From positions 1-64,000 of the forward strand of contig QJNS01000101.1 in the NCBI GenBank assembly GCA_004154925.1: a stretch of DNA of 64,000 nucleotides, written 5' to 3'. Under the pieces are notes generated by a model. That model worked only from the letters and a program-made list of their open reading frames with translations, made no database searches and had not been told where the DNA came from. A program made the position numbers and the translations under genes. The stretch comes from Monosporascus cannonballus. Its lineage: Eukaryota; Ascomycota; Sordariomycetes; Xylariales. Below are positions 46,701-57,356 of this stretch, in pieces (the first letter of the stretch is position 1; each line of letters starts with the position of its first letter).

Positions 46701-47229
46701 TCTCGGCTGCCATACCTTCTTGAGAAGATTGGTAGCCAGCATGAGGACTTCGGTATCAGGGCGGAAGCTCTGAATGGCACCAAGATATCCTACCCGCTTC
46801 TGGTGGTACTTGGGCGAGGCCATAACCTCGAGAACATTGAAGGCGGCCCATGACATATCATGACCAAACATCTCGAGGTAGATCAATTTCAACAAAGCAG
46901 TGGCCTTTACATCTACAGGGAGTAAAGTGGTTGTCAGCGCTCGAACTAGCGCAGCAGAATAGGAGAGTCTACCCGGAAACCAAGACGGGAGGGGGGAGAA
47001 GAGGTCGCTGGCTAACCTAGGTCCTGGCTTCGCACCTCGGCGCGACATTCTTTCAGGCTGTTCTGGATGTACTCCTTCTCGTTTCCTTTGTTGTTCCTCA
47101 GACCCCTGATGAGGTCATATAACGACTTCTCGAACCTATCGCTGCTGTTAATAGCTGGCCCGTCGCCGTCATATTCGCTGTTGTCGTTGGTGTCCTCTAG
47201 ACCTCCCGCAGCAGCTGGATCACGTACAT
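43779..47229 (-). CDS. APL5: AP-3 adaptor complex subunit delta
   Basis: Six coding exons read 47229-47228, 47135-47017, 46912-46716, 46655-46272, 46216-45988, 45934-43779; 3,087 nt, 1,028 aa. The first coding exon supplies only AT; the G comes from the next exon, giving ATG and the conserved start MFEKSLYDLIRGLRNNKGNE. The adaptin N-terminal solenoid follows (ALLKLIYLEMFGHDMSWAAF, LPHVITPSLALSVLPDLLPR, LLYECINGIIQGGILG). The C-terminal third is acidic/Lys-rich with a poly-Lys run coded by a CTT repeat at about 43934. AP-3 delta is one of two large subunits of the coat that carries cargo from Golgi/endosome to vacuole. It is divergent from EMC2. Confidence is high for the gene and moderate for the split start codon. 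Confidence 0.93.
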
Positions 47230-48024
47230 GGTGGCCTAAGACTGACCGCGCTCTCCAGCGCGGCTGCCGGATCAGTCCCTCGGAGGGAGGAGGCGCTATG
47301 AGTGCGGAGTCGTAGGATTTGGGACGGGATTCACGAAAAGCGGCATGTCGAACGGCACGGAGGAAGGCTAGTTGGGGCCAAGACGCTACAGCCCCGTGAG
47401 TGCCTTCATTATTCGGGTGAACATGAGCGCTTCGGGCCTATGAGGTAAGTAGGTAGGTAACATGTATCGTATGTCCGCAGGCTGGATGCAAGTGAACCAG
47501 GTATCGGCCCCACGAAAGACTACTACGACGTAATCTTGGTTGGCTGATAGATGCTTATCGGGGAATTTATCATTTCCGGGGTAGGCATTTGAGCTTTGAA
47601 ATAAAGACATACTAGTAGCCTTACATAATCATGAACATCGTTCCATTCAGTAATCTCTCACAGGCACGGCGTGCATCCATCTCTTCGTCACAGCGGCTCT
47701 TGCAGCTTCAATTAACGAACTTGTTGCCAACAGCACATTGACGCCGGTCCACCGGTAGCTCTCAGAGGTCCCGATATTAGGATATAATCGATTCGTATGC
47801 CTGGATAAAGGCCGGGCTTGGGCATATAATTCATTCACCAACTTCCTGCCGCCTTAAGTACCTTGATAGGCACTTATTTACACGTAACCCTGAACCCCTA
47901 ACGCGGGTTCAACTGACTGCATACGTTCAAAGCACTTGCAATAACTCGACCTTACAACGTTCGGTGGTCCTGATCATTCGACCCTGGTGCATCAACAGCA
48001 TCGAAGACTTCCGGCTGCTTCATC
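47230..48024. other. Divergent promoter region, AP-3 delta / EMC2
   Basis: About 800 bp; AGGTAAGTAGGTAGGTAAC at about 47443 belongs to the recurrent motif class. No gene seen. Confidence 0.5.
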
Positions 48025-49174
48025 ATGACTTCTTCTTTACTTCGTCCTCCAAGTCACCTGCCTCCCGCAATAGTCTTGAAGCATTCGCAGCTGGCGCCAA
48101 GGATCCTAGAGAACACCACTGGTGCTATTTCTAATTCGGCTTTGCAGTCACTGCTTGCTTCATCCGAGACTTCGGAGCTATGGACCACTTACGAGAACTT
48201 ATTGCTGTCATGTCTCAGAACAGGCGACGATGAGGCCGCTCACAGATGCCTAGGAAGGCTTGTCAAGAGGTTCGGTGACGAGAATGAGCGCGTATTGGCC
48301 TTAAAAGGACTCCTGAAAGAGGCCGAAGCTGAGGACGACGCTACTCTGGAAGTCATCCTGAACGACTACGATCAAATACTGGCTGACAATCCAACGAACA
48401 TTGTGAGGTCCACATACCTGTTCCGTTGCATTGGCGTATCCTAACTTGTTCTCAAGCCTATAATCAAGCGTCGTGTCGCTCTTCTACGGTCGATGGGCAA
48501 GGTCGACGAGTCCGTCAGTGCTCTGATATCATTACTTGATTTCTCGCCGACGGATGCCGAAGCTTGGGCCGAGCTTGCCGACCTTTACCTTTCTCAGGGG
48601 TTATACTCTCAGGCCATATTCGCATTGGAAGAAGTTCTCGTCCTGCAGCCCAATGCTTGGAACGTATGAATCGCTAGGCCCGACATTTTGATACAGGCCG
48701 TTTGCTAACCCTACCACTCACCTAGACGCATGCTCGCTTAGGGGAGGTTTTACTCATGGCCGCTAAGGCGTCGTCGCAGGGAGACGCATCAAGACGACTA
48801 AGCGAGGCCCTCAAGCGCTTTTGCCGCAGCATAGAGCTCTGTGATGATTATCTAAGGGGTTATTACGGACTCAAGCTGGTAGGTGTTCTCGAATCACAGA
48901 AATTGTGCGCATGGAATTTGTCTGACCCATCACCAAGACCACAACCCAGCTGTTGAATGATCCTCCAAAGGTCTCACGGCAGCAAGACTCCGATGGCTTC
49001 AGTGTGCCGGAGCCAACCACATTGCAAAGGCTCGATGCCGTCGCCACGGAGAAGCTTGCTGAGATTGTGAGGAACAACTCGGCCGGGAAGAGGGGCTGGC
49101 AAGGCTACGATCAGGCTGAGGTTGCGGCGGCACGGGAGCTGCTGGAGAACAAGAGCATGGCAACGGTCAAATGA
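48025..49174 (+). CDS. EMC2: ER membrane protein complex subunit 2 (TPR protein)
   Basis: Four exons: 48025-48402, 48457-48663, 48726-48878, 48938-49174; 975 nt, 324 aa, all introns phase 0. Starts MTSSLLRPPSHLPPAIV. TPR signatures are clear in the middle: AWAELADLYLSQGLYSQAIF and ALEEVLVLQPN, then THARLGEVLLMAA and FCRSIELCDDYLRGYYGLKL. Emc2 is the cytosolic scaffold of the EMC insertase, which inserts tail-anchored and multipass proteins into the ER membrane. Length agrees with fungal Emc2/Oca3 proteins. Confidence 0.95.
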
Positions 49175-52100
49175 GATCCCTTTAGGCTCCACGGAATGCG
49201 GGACGCAGGCGTGACTTGATCCAAGCCGTAACACTACTCAAATCGACTCGCATTCGTGTCCTCTCATCAGATTGCGGAGTCAGCATGATCTTAGTCTGAG
49301 TGACAGGTGGGCATTTTAGGCGAACCATGGGGTCTCCAAGTGTAATCAGGGCGCGGATTGTCATTGGGTCGCCCTATGAGCTGGCGGAGCCAGTGGGACC
49401 TTGGGTATAAATCACTATGCTACTTCTCCGGAGAAACGAGAGAGTGGGCGAGTGTGGGATGAAGTGGCGCTTTCGTCTGATAAAATAAGGATACGCTACC
49501 GGGCGGGCCTTAAAAACTGCGTACAAATACCATTATTGCTGTCAGCCTCTTGTTGACATGTATACACGCCTACCAACTGTGTAAGCGCTCATGCTGACGG
49601 GCTGTGATTCAAAGCTACACCGGTTATCTCGACACTATGTCATATCATTTTTATCAACCGACTCTATTCCGTGTGCTGTTGATAGTTATCGTACGGGTTA
49701 TACTCGTGTGAGCGCCACGTTATGAGTAGAGAAGCGCGGTGTCGAGGCGGCTCTGCTTGCGGCGTCTTGGGCCGTGTGCACATGCAGCATTAGGTGAGAC
49801 TCCTGACTTGGTTGGGCTATGATTTGGGCAGCAAAGGCGGCCCTTTTTCTCCTTTCGGTTGCTTCCAAAGTCTGAGAACCAATCACCAAGCCATCTGTAC
49901 GGATCCACACTCGAGCGGGCCTAGCCGCCGTCCGCTGACCACGGTACTCGCGACTGCAATCCTATACTGATACCTACCTGCGTATGGTACGAAGCCTCAG
50001 CTGGCTGGATTCTGCTCACTTGTGATGATAGCGTCGTATCGCAAGAACGGCTCGAGGACCGGTTTTTGTGTCATCTACAACAGTGTGATGATCATACGCT
50101 AATTCCACGTTCCAGGTTGCTCATTCAACGTCGAGACCGGACAGCATTTTCTGCATGGTCCGTTTGTGGCTGAAAGGGGAGTTACATCGTAGGCCTCTTG
50201 TCTTCTCGAAACTTCCGACTCACAGCAACATGCATATCGCCTCACCCATCACTCAAACACGATGGCCGTCTTACACAGCCAGCCACCCAAGCAATTCCTT
50301 GGCGTGCAATTATAGGCAATCGATGATCTCCTGAGGTTTGGCACTGAGTCTCTCCGCACGAGAAAAGCATAGGTCTCAGCCGTGGTCTTGACACCTTGCT
50401 CTGTAGAGAACTCTGCATGACAGTGTAAACCCGATGGCATGGAAGACATTGCCATCTATTCTCCTACAGAGACGGCCAACAAATCCTGAGGAACACACTC
50501 ATCCATCCTGAGTCGCTGCATCAGCCAATCGGGACGCACTGGATTGAACCATCTTATTGGAAGCGGGATGAACTCAAGAACCCCGCCCGCGCGAGATGCG
50601 TCGATCAGGATCTCGAAATTCCATGTGACAAAGAGAGATTTTTCTCCTCTCTTCTCTCTTTTCTTGGTATAAGGCGGATCAGTGGAAGCCTGGAACTGAC
50701 GTGCATATGGCAAGTTGACCAATCTCTTCTCGGTAGGACGGCTCTTGCTAGGGCTAGGGCCTACGCCATAGCGATGTCCAGCGGTGTGGTCTTACAGATT
50801 TTCGTGCTATTCAGCCGGTCCCCCCCTCCCCTCATACTAGCAATACCAGAAACCCGACCGCTCCCGACCCACCCGAGCACGATCAGGGATGCTGATCGAT
50901 CCGCGTTAATATCGATCTTATTAGCGACTACCAGTATAATTATTGCGGTAAGTCGAGACTTCCGCTACCATCAACGTGCTCAATTGACTCATGGAGTTGC
51001 CAATTCGGTAGGCAAATAAGTATAATTGCTAAAGTTGGCTGTATCAAATTCCTGGCCCATTTTCCCAGACTCATCTTGGACCGGCTCATAAAGATACAAC
51101 ACTGTCATAGAACACAGTCTCGTGTATACTAATACCGAGCTACGTAAGGGGGGCGTCGACTCAAGTTGTCCTTAAAAGTTATATTTTCCACACCTTCCCA
51201 TTTCGCGACGGTCTGTCACTGCACGACCCCCGTTTCTCTGTCCCTACTGCAATCCTTCCATATCCTGTCGTGTGCTGTCCTTGTAGTCAAAATGGTAAGG
51301 GAGTGTATTGTAATTTAACCAGTGCTTGCTCCATGGGTGGATGTATATGTGTATATGTATCAGTAACTTCTATTATGAGACCGGCCAGGGGAGAGCTCAG
51401 GAATGGTGTCCCTCATCGGGTCGCTCACTGTCCCAGCTCGCCAACTCCCAACTCCTGGTCGCTGGCGATGGGCTCGTCTCGGACACATCAAGGACAAGAA
51501 GTCCGATCTGAGTTAGCGTTACAAGGTAGCTGGTGCAACCTTTTTTTCTTGCATTCCTGCCCCTGTCTTGGGGACTGCCAGCGCCCATTATACTAAAACT
51601 ACTAGCTGCATATAGTAGCCCCTCGCTGGCAATTGATCGTGGCCAGATTTTTAGTTTCGTCGAATTCGCCGTATCTAATATATTGAACACCACAGCCGTT
51701 CTATTCAAGTTCCCTATTGCCGGGTTGACACACAAAGAACGAGGAGGGCGTGGTGGAGTCTCTCTACACCTGTTCATCCATCCGCCTCCCCTCCATCGGG
51801 GGCATCGGTTTACTGGGGCCATCTCACACTGGGCGCCTTACCTAGGTAAGTACAGCTCACTAGCCAGTTTTACATGCAGAGGGGCGCGCTCGAAAGCACG
51901 CAGACTCTCTCGCACACACATATATATACAGGCATGCCTACGTGCTACATATACCAGGCCTGGTAGTTGGAAATCTCACTGAAATTGTTGCCGACTAGAG
52001 GTCGTTAGGGACACGGCAATTTGTCACTGTCGGACTACATACCACATACACACTCTCTCGCTCTCTCACTCACACATTACCCCTCCTCTCCGGCCTTTCC

Positions 52101-52792
52101 CCCTCCAGCCGGTCCCGCCGACTTTAGAGACCTCACTCACCGCGAGTATCAATAAGAACCCGAATCGAGACCTTCCCCCCAAGAAACCTTTGGACCCTTT
52201 GCGCCCAACGGCGCCCATCGTGGCTAGGTAGCTGGCCAAGGAATATCCCGGGTAATAAATATCTCCACATCCCACTAGGCCTACCATATTTCCAAATCAT
52301 TTTCCCCGCGTCGTCCCATCCAAGAATAGTGCGCTCTTCAGTCTCTCCAGGGCACCAACTACCTAGGTAGATAATCCTCTTGCCCTCTTCTCAGTCACCT
52401 AACCACACCGGCCGACCACTCGCTTTGATATTGGTATTGGTATCTCGCATTCTCTCTGGCTTGGCGCAAACCTTTCACCCGAATCAATTGCACTGAGCCG
52501 CATCGGACCGCTTCGCTTCGCTTCTGTCGAGGGGCCTCGGAGTGACATCACTTTGGGTACACACCGTCATCCTCATCGCACGCATTATCTCGGAAACCAG
52601 TTCGCATCACATACGCATCGCCCGTCACGCGTCGCACGTCAGCTCTAAAGGCAGAGCTACATTTCATCCCTCCACAGAAACCGGGAACGCCAGTGATACT
52701 CGATCACCTTTCGGTGGATTGCCGTTACCTCTTCTCCGACTCTCGGGTGGGCTGTTGCGAGTGAGCGGCTATCGTCCAACTACTCGGTTCCA
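49175..52792. other. Long intergenic region with one stop-broken frame
   Basis: Apart from the possible gene relic at 50249-50770, no coding signal. Contains CT-rich leader sequence (52045-52105) and two palindromic CCTAGGTA sites (about 51840 and 52363) upstream of the coiled-coil gene. Confidence 0.45.
50249..50770 (-). pseudogene. Possible gene relic interrupted by a stop codon
   Basis: One minus-strand frame stays open for about 100 codons (to a TAG at 50456-50458) and then, in the same frame, for a further 68 codons starting ATGGCAATG. The first part contains SLFVTWNFEILIDASRAGGV and FIPLPIRWFNPVRPDWLMQR, which look like real protein; the second part has VRRDSVPNLRRSSIAYNC. No ATG opens the first part. 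It may be a decayed gene or two exons whose splice sites I could not find (GTAGGA lies just before the stop). Family not recognised. Confidence 0.3.
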
Positions 52793-55126
52793 ATGTCGTA
52801 AGTCCACTGCCTATCTATCTCGCTCTTGTACTTATTCGATGCTAAGAACCTCGGCAAGTGGTCGGAGGACTCTGCGTGCACGTAGCCAGAGCCGCAGCCG
52901 GAGCAGGCATCACGAACCTATATCTGGTGATAGCAGCTATTCAGAAGACACGGATCCGAGACGGAGTCGGGAGTATAGCGATTCGGCGCAGGAAGACGAA
53001 GAACAAGAGTGGTATTCCGACGAAGACGAAGACGAGCTTGATCCTTCAGATTCAGCTTCAGCTAGTCCTGTCAGGCACCATCAGTCAACGAGGGTCGCAA
53101 CGCGACGACATAAGGTCACGGCTCCCCCGTACAGTCGGTTCGGCTTCTCGGACCAGCCAGCTACCAGCCTGGATTCATCCGAGGACTACTACTCGAGCAC
53201 CCGGGCGCCCTTTCGTCCGGGCGTCGGCGCTAACTATTATGGCGGTCGCGGACCTCAGCCGGCCGGCTATGTCCAAAATCAGGTCGGGGGCTACAGTCAC
53301 CCGTATTCGAACACACGTCATCCGTATCCAAACCAGCAAGAGGTGGTGCCGTACGGCCCATCATACAACCACCCCCCGCACCAGAACCCCTTCGCACCCG
53401 CACCCTCCGCCGGTGGCAATTACTTCAATAGCGAACATAGGGGATGGGGAGGGGGCGAGGTGATGCCCTACGGAGGCGGTCAGAACTTCTTCAATGCCTA
53501 TCCCGTACCGCAAGCCATGCAGCAGTATCAGTGGTCTCCTCCACCGCCCCCGCCTACCGAACTCGCCGCGCCACGCACGCCTGCCCCCGCCGCAGCTCCG
53601 GAGCCTCCGCCGCCTGATCCCGAGAAGGAGCTCATGAAGAAGCAGCTAGCCGATATAAAGGCCGAACAAGAGAGGAAGGCCGCGGAAGCGAAGCAGCAAG
53701 CACTCGAAGCCAAGATCAGGGAAGAGGCAGAGCTCGCCTTCCAGAGAAAGATGGAGCAGATGAGGCGGGACGAGGAGATCAGGGCAGAGGAGAGGAGACA
53801 GGCTTTGGAGAAAGCCCAGAGGGAAATCGAGGAGGCAAGAAAAGAGGCGGAGAGAGCAACTAAAGAAGCGATAGAGGCCGAGAGGAGAGCCGAAGCTGAA
53901 CGTCAGCAGAAGCAGGCCGAGGCTAGGGCGAAAGAGGCCGAGGCCATCGCGCGAGCGGAAAAGGATGCTCGCGAGAAATATGAAGCCGAACGGAGAGCCG
54001 AGCAGAAGGCCGAGGAGGAAAGGAAAAAGAGAGAAGCGGAAGCAGCCGCCGCCGCCGAGGCCGCAGCCCTGGCCAAGCTACAAGCAGCTATTCAGGCCGA
54101 GGCCGAGGCGAAGGAGGCAGCAGCTAAAAAGGCGGCGGAAGAGGCGGAATGGCGGAAGAGACTTGAGGAAGAAGCCAGGATGAAAGCCGAAATCGAAGCG
54201 CGCAAGAGAATCGAGGAAGAGAAGGTTGCTGCTCAGAAGGCAGCAGAGGAGGCCGAGAAGCGCAGAAGGTTTGAGGAAGAAGCCAGGATCAAGGCCGAGC
54301 TCGAAGCACGCAAGAAAATCGAAGACGAGAAGGCCGCTGCGGAGGCTGCCAAGGCGGCCGAAGAGGCGAAGAAGAAAGAGGAGGAAGAGTTGAAGAAGAG
54401 GCTTGTCGAGGAGGCAAAACATAAGGCCGCGGAGCAGATGAAGAAGGACCAGGGCAAGGACAAGCCTCCCATCCGCTTCAAGGATGCCGTCGGAAGGAAG
54501 TTCAGCTTTCCTTTCCACATATGTCAAACCTGGCAGGTATGTCGCGGCAAGGCATCCTCCTAGCGTCGTGCAAACACAACCCCCTTTGCTGACTCTGGCT
54601 GTAGGGCATGGAGGATCTTATTAAGCAGGCGTTCTTGCACGTGGACGTGATCGGCCCCCATGTGCAAGCCGGCCATTATGATCTGATCGGGCCAAACGGT
54701 GAGATTATCCTCCCCACCATCTGGGAAAAGGTAATCGAGCCGGACTGGGCCGTTACCATGCACATGTGGCCTATGGAACAGCGACCTCCCGTGGGCCACG
54801 GGGCGATGGGACGCGGCGGTGCCCCACCGGGAGCCATGCCTCAGGGGGCTAGAATCCCCGGGCAACATCCTGGTATGGGGATTCCCGGACATCGCCCAGC
54901 GACTGGTAACGGCGCCCCCCCGGGCCCGCCCCCCCCCCCCGGTTTCCCAATGGGTGGCATGTCAATTCGACCTAATGGCAATGGCAACGGCGGCGGAGGT
55001 GGCGGCGGTGGATTACCGCCGGGTGTCAACATCGTAACCGCCAACAAGCCAAGAAAGAGTAGCAAAAAGCCTCAAACCGCAATGTTCGGGTTCCTCACAG
55101 GAAAACCACCCAAGACTAAGAAGTGA
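52793..55126 (+). CDS. Long coiled-coil protein with C-terminal ubiquitin-like (ULD-type) domain
   Basis: Preferred model of three exons: 52793-52797, 52847-54536, 54605-55126; 2,217 nt, 738 aa, starting MSTSASGRRTLRARSQSRSR. The first intron (49 nt, donor GTAAGT) comes after five coding bases; the alternative is an unspliced start at the in-frame ATG 52839 (MLRTSASGRR). Residues 1-250 are Ser/Arg then Tyr/Pro/Gly-rich. Residues about 270-540 are an extremely regular Ala/Glu/Lys coiled coil (for example EEARMKAEIEARKRIEEEK). Then comes a conserved globular part, IRFKDAVGRKFSFPFHICQT then GMEDLIKQAFLHVDVIGPHV, IGPNGEIILPTIWEKVIEPD and MHMWPM, the ubiquitin-like domain of many filamentous fungal proteins. 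The C-terminus is Gly/Pro-rich and ends basic. No function is established. Confidence 0.85.
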
Positions 55127-55977
55127 GTTGCACCCTTCGACTTGGCGGAGTGGTCCTGGCTAATGATCACTAGGAGCAAGAAATAGACAGAGAATTACCG
55201 AGGACCGGCACTGTATATCATCTCTTCAAAACATATCTACGAGCTATATTGATGTTGGGTATCTCGCAACCCTGTCGGCATCCCACCGGCCACGAATTTC
55301 CATTTGTCGAACTCCAGTTCATCTCCGCAGTGTCTGCTGGTGATTTTCTGAGACAAGTGATTTTGCATTATACCCCCAGCCTTCGGAAGATGTTATCATT
55401 CATAGCGGCACTGGCGCTCGTCTATTCCCCCCTGTTTCCGGCAGCCGGATTATCACGCTGTTCCGCATTGTCATCATCACCGCCGAATTCGTCTGTTCCC
55501 CATTCCCGCCTATCTGAGCGTGCATTTTTTTTTTCCTTTTTTTTTGTCGTGGGTTGACTTCCAGTGGTTGTGCGACTATAGACGGAGTGTGATACAACAA
55601 GAGAGGGGGGAGATGATGGGATGAATAATGAGGAATCTAAGAGGCAACGGCGGAAGTGTCGAGGACGTCGGGACACACAACATGGGCGCCACCGGCCAGC
55701 CTCAGAGGGAAGCGAGCGGAAGGACGTTAATCCCTTTTAGATGGAATGGATCTATACACTGGCCGGACGTTCAGATTTTGGAGTTAGCTGCTGAATTCGA
55801 ATTTTGTTGATTTTGAGCGTTCCCGCCGTCGATAGTGATCTATCATATTCTACAAGATGCACGCTTGCTAATGATACATCCGGACGTAGTTATGCCATCG
55901 GAGCAACCCACATGCCTTTACGACTCTTTCGTATGGCCCGGGTCGCGGATATGGAGCTTGAGGGTAATCAGAAGTGC
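55127..55977. other. Intergenic between convergent coiled-coil gene and COQ10
   Basis: 3' flanks only. A T-run near 55525-55545 is the only low-complexity feature. Confidence 0.5.
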
Positions 55978-56712
55978 TTAAGATTTTCTCGGCTCCTTCA
56001 AGACCCGTTTAGCCTGTTCTACGAAGGCATTCACCATTACGGGGGCCAGCTTATCGGCAACGGCGGAGCTGACGGCGCCGTAGAGCGGGTTTTCGAACCG
56101 GAACTTGATATCGAGCCGCACGTCGCTCCACTCGTTCTGGAAGCGGTCGGCGCGCGCGGCGTCCTCGGCCGGGGTGACGGTCCAGCGCGTCACCAGGCTC
56201 TTGAAGACGCCGCCGTCGTCGCCGCGGGGGTCCGGGCCGTCGTCGCGCAGGCCGTAGCGGCGCAGCTCGGCCTCGGAGAGCTCGGTGCGGGCGTCGCCGC
56301 TGATGGCCTCGACGACGCCAATCCCCGGCGCGCAGAACACGCGGCTCGTGTACGTGGCCTCGATCCCGCCCCAGCCGGCCGTCAGGTCCGCGCGCGTCGG
56401 CCACCGCCGGCGGCCTCTCCATTCCGGGTCCGCGTCCGGCGCGCTCCACGCCGTCACCCGCGCCGACCGGCAGTACGGCAGGAAGGTCACGTACGAGTCG
56501 ATGTCGGCGATCTGGTCATACAGCGCCGCGTGGTTGTACGGCAGGCGTGCGCTCGCCGTCAGGGTCTGCGGTTCCGAGGTCGGTGGCGAGAAAAAGGTGC
56601 GCTGTTGCGGCTGCTGCCGCATACGGAGGCGGCTGCTGCTCCTGCTACTGAGGGGGTGTGCTCCGATGCCGGCGCGTGGGAGGATGCGCACGGACGAACG
56701 GACGGCCGCCAT
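55978..56712 (-). CDS. COQ10: Coenzyme Q-binding START-domain protein Coq10
   Basis: Single exon, 244 aa, ATG at 56712. The N-terminus (MAAVRSSVRILPRAGIGAHP, then an Arg/Ser-rich stretch ending RTFFSP) is a mitochondrial presequence. The START/polyketide-cyclase fold follows: LPYNHAALYDQIADIDSYVT, FLPYCRSARV, then near the C-terminus LDIKFRFENPLYGAVSSAVA and the long closing helix MVNAFVEQAKRVL. Coq10 binds ubiquinone and is needed for its delivery to the respiratory chain and for efficient Q synthesis. An extra Asp/Gly-rich loop (RDDGPDPRGDDGG) interrupts the middle of the domain. The gene body is markedly GC-rich. Divergent from ABP140. Confidence 0.95.
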   Translation of the reverse strand: MAAVRSSVRILPRAGIGAHPLSSRSSSRLRMRQQPQQRTFFSPPTSEPQTLTASARLPYNHAALYDQIADIDSYVTFLPYCRSARVTAWSAPDADPEWRGRRRWPTRADLTAGWGGIEATYTSRVFCAPGIGVVEAISGDARTELSEAELRRYGLRDDGPDPRGDDGGVFKSLVTRWTVTPAEDAARADRFQNEWSDVRLDIKFRFENPLYGAVSSAVADKLAPVMVNAFVEQAKRVLKEPRKS

Positions 56713-57356
56713 TGAGTGGAATTCGGAACGCGCGGGCGGGACAGGGTTGTTGTTCTTGGGTGGTGAGAATAAACAGGTGGACGATTCTATAGTGTGTGAG
56801 AAGAGAACAGAAAGGTGAGTTGCGTGGTATTAGTGTAATAAGTCCATGTCTAATCTACTCCAAGTGCCCCTCTATAGTGTGTAGACGAAAAGAAAAGCCG
56901 ATGGCTACCGAATTGGATAGCTAGCTGCGGTGTTGGTGAGATGCGGTGGTGGTGAGAAGCGATGATGTTGTTCGGCGCACTGAAGGTCCCTGATCGTCGC
57001 ATACAAAAAGTGACGTCTACAAAATATGTGCATGTACCTGGACGCAGTGCGTAGGTACAGGAGGGATCTACATAGTAGCCTCCGCTCGCATCAGCCACAG
57101 AGATGGATTAAAGCCACTTCTTTAAAGTACAGCCACACAGACCCCTGATGTCTTCCTTGCCCCAGGTGCACGTAAAATTCCAATCCTTTTTTTTTTTTTC
57201 CCTCCTCACCCCCTCTGCCAAACTTCCAGTTTTCTCAACCGTCCGAGAAGTCCGATCCTGCCAACTCTGAAAATATGCCCAGTTCTCAGTGATCAAGGAA
57301 GAAAACATAAGCGCACAGGAAGGATACACAGTGGTCCCCGCCTTGCTTATTCGGCC
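56713..57356. other. Divergent promoter region, COQ10 / ABP140
   Basis: About 640 bp; a 14-T run at about 57187 and CT-rich leader before the ABP140 ATG. Nothing else seen. Confidence 0.5.

Noticed and set aside
47197..47229. AP-3 delta ATG as the start of a ten-codon upstream ORF only
   Set aside because: Possible if the intron is retained, but splicing exactly restores the conserved N-terminus and total reading frame, so I prefer the split start codon.
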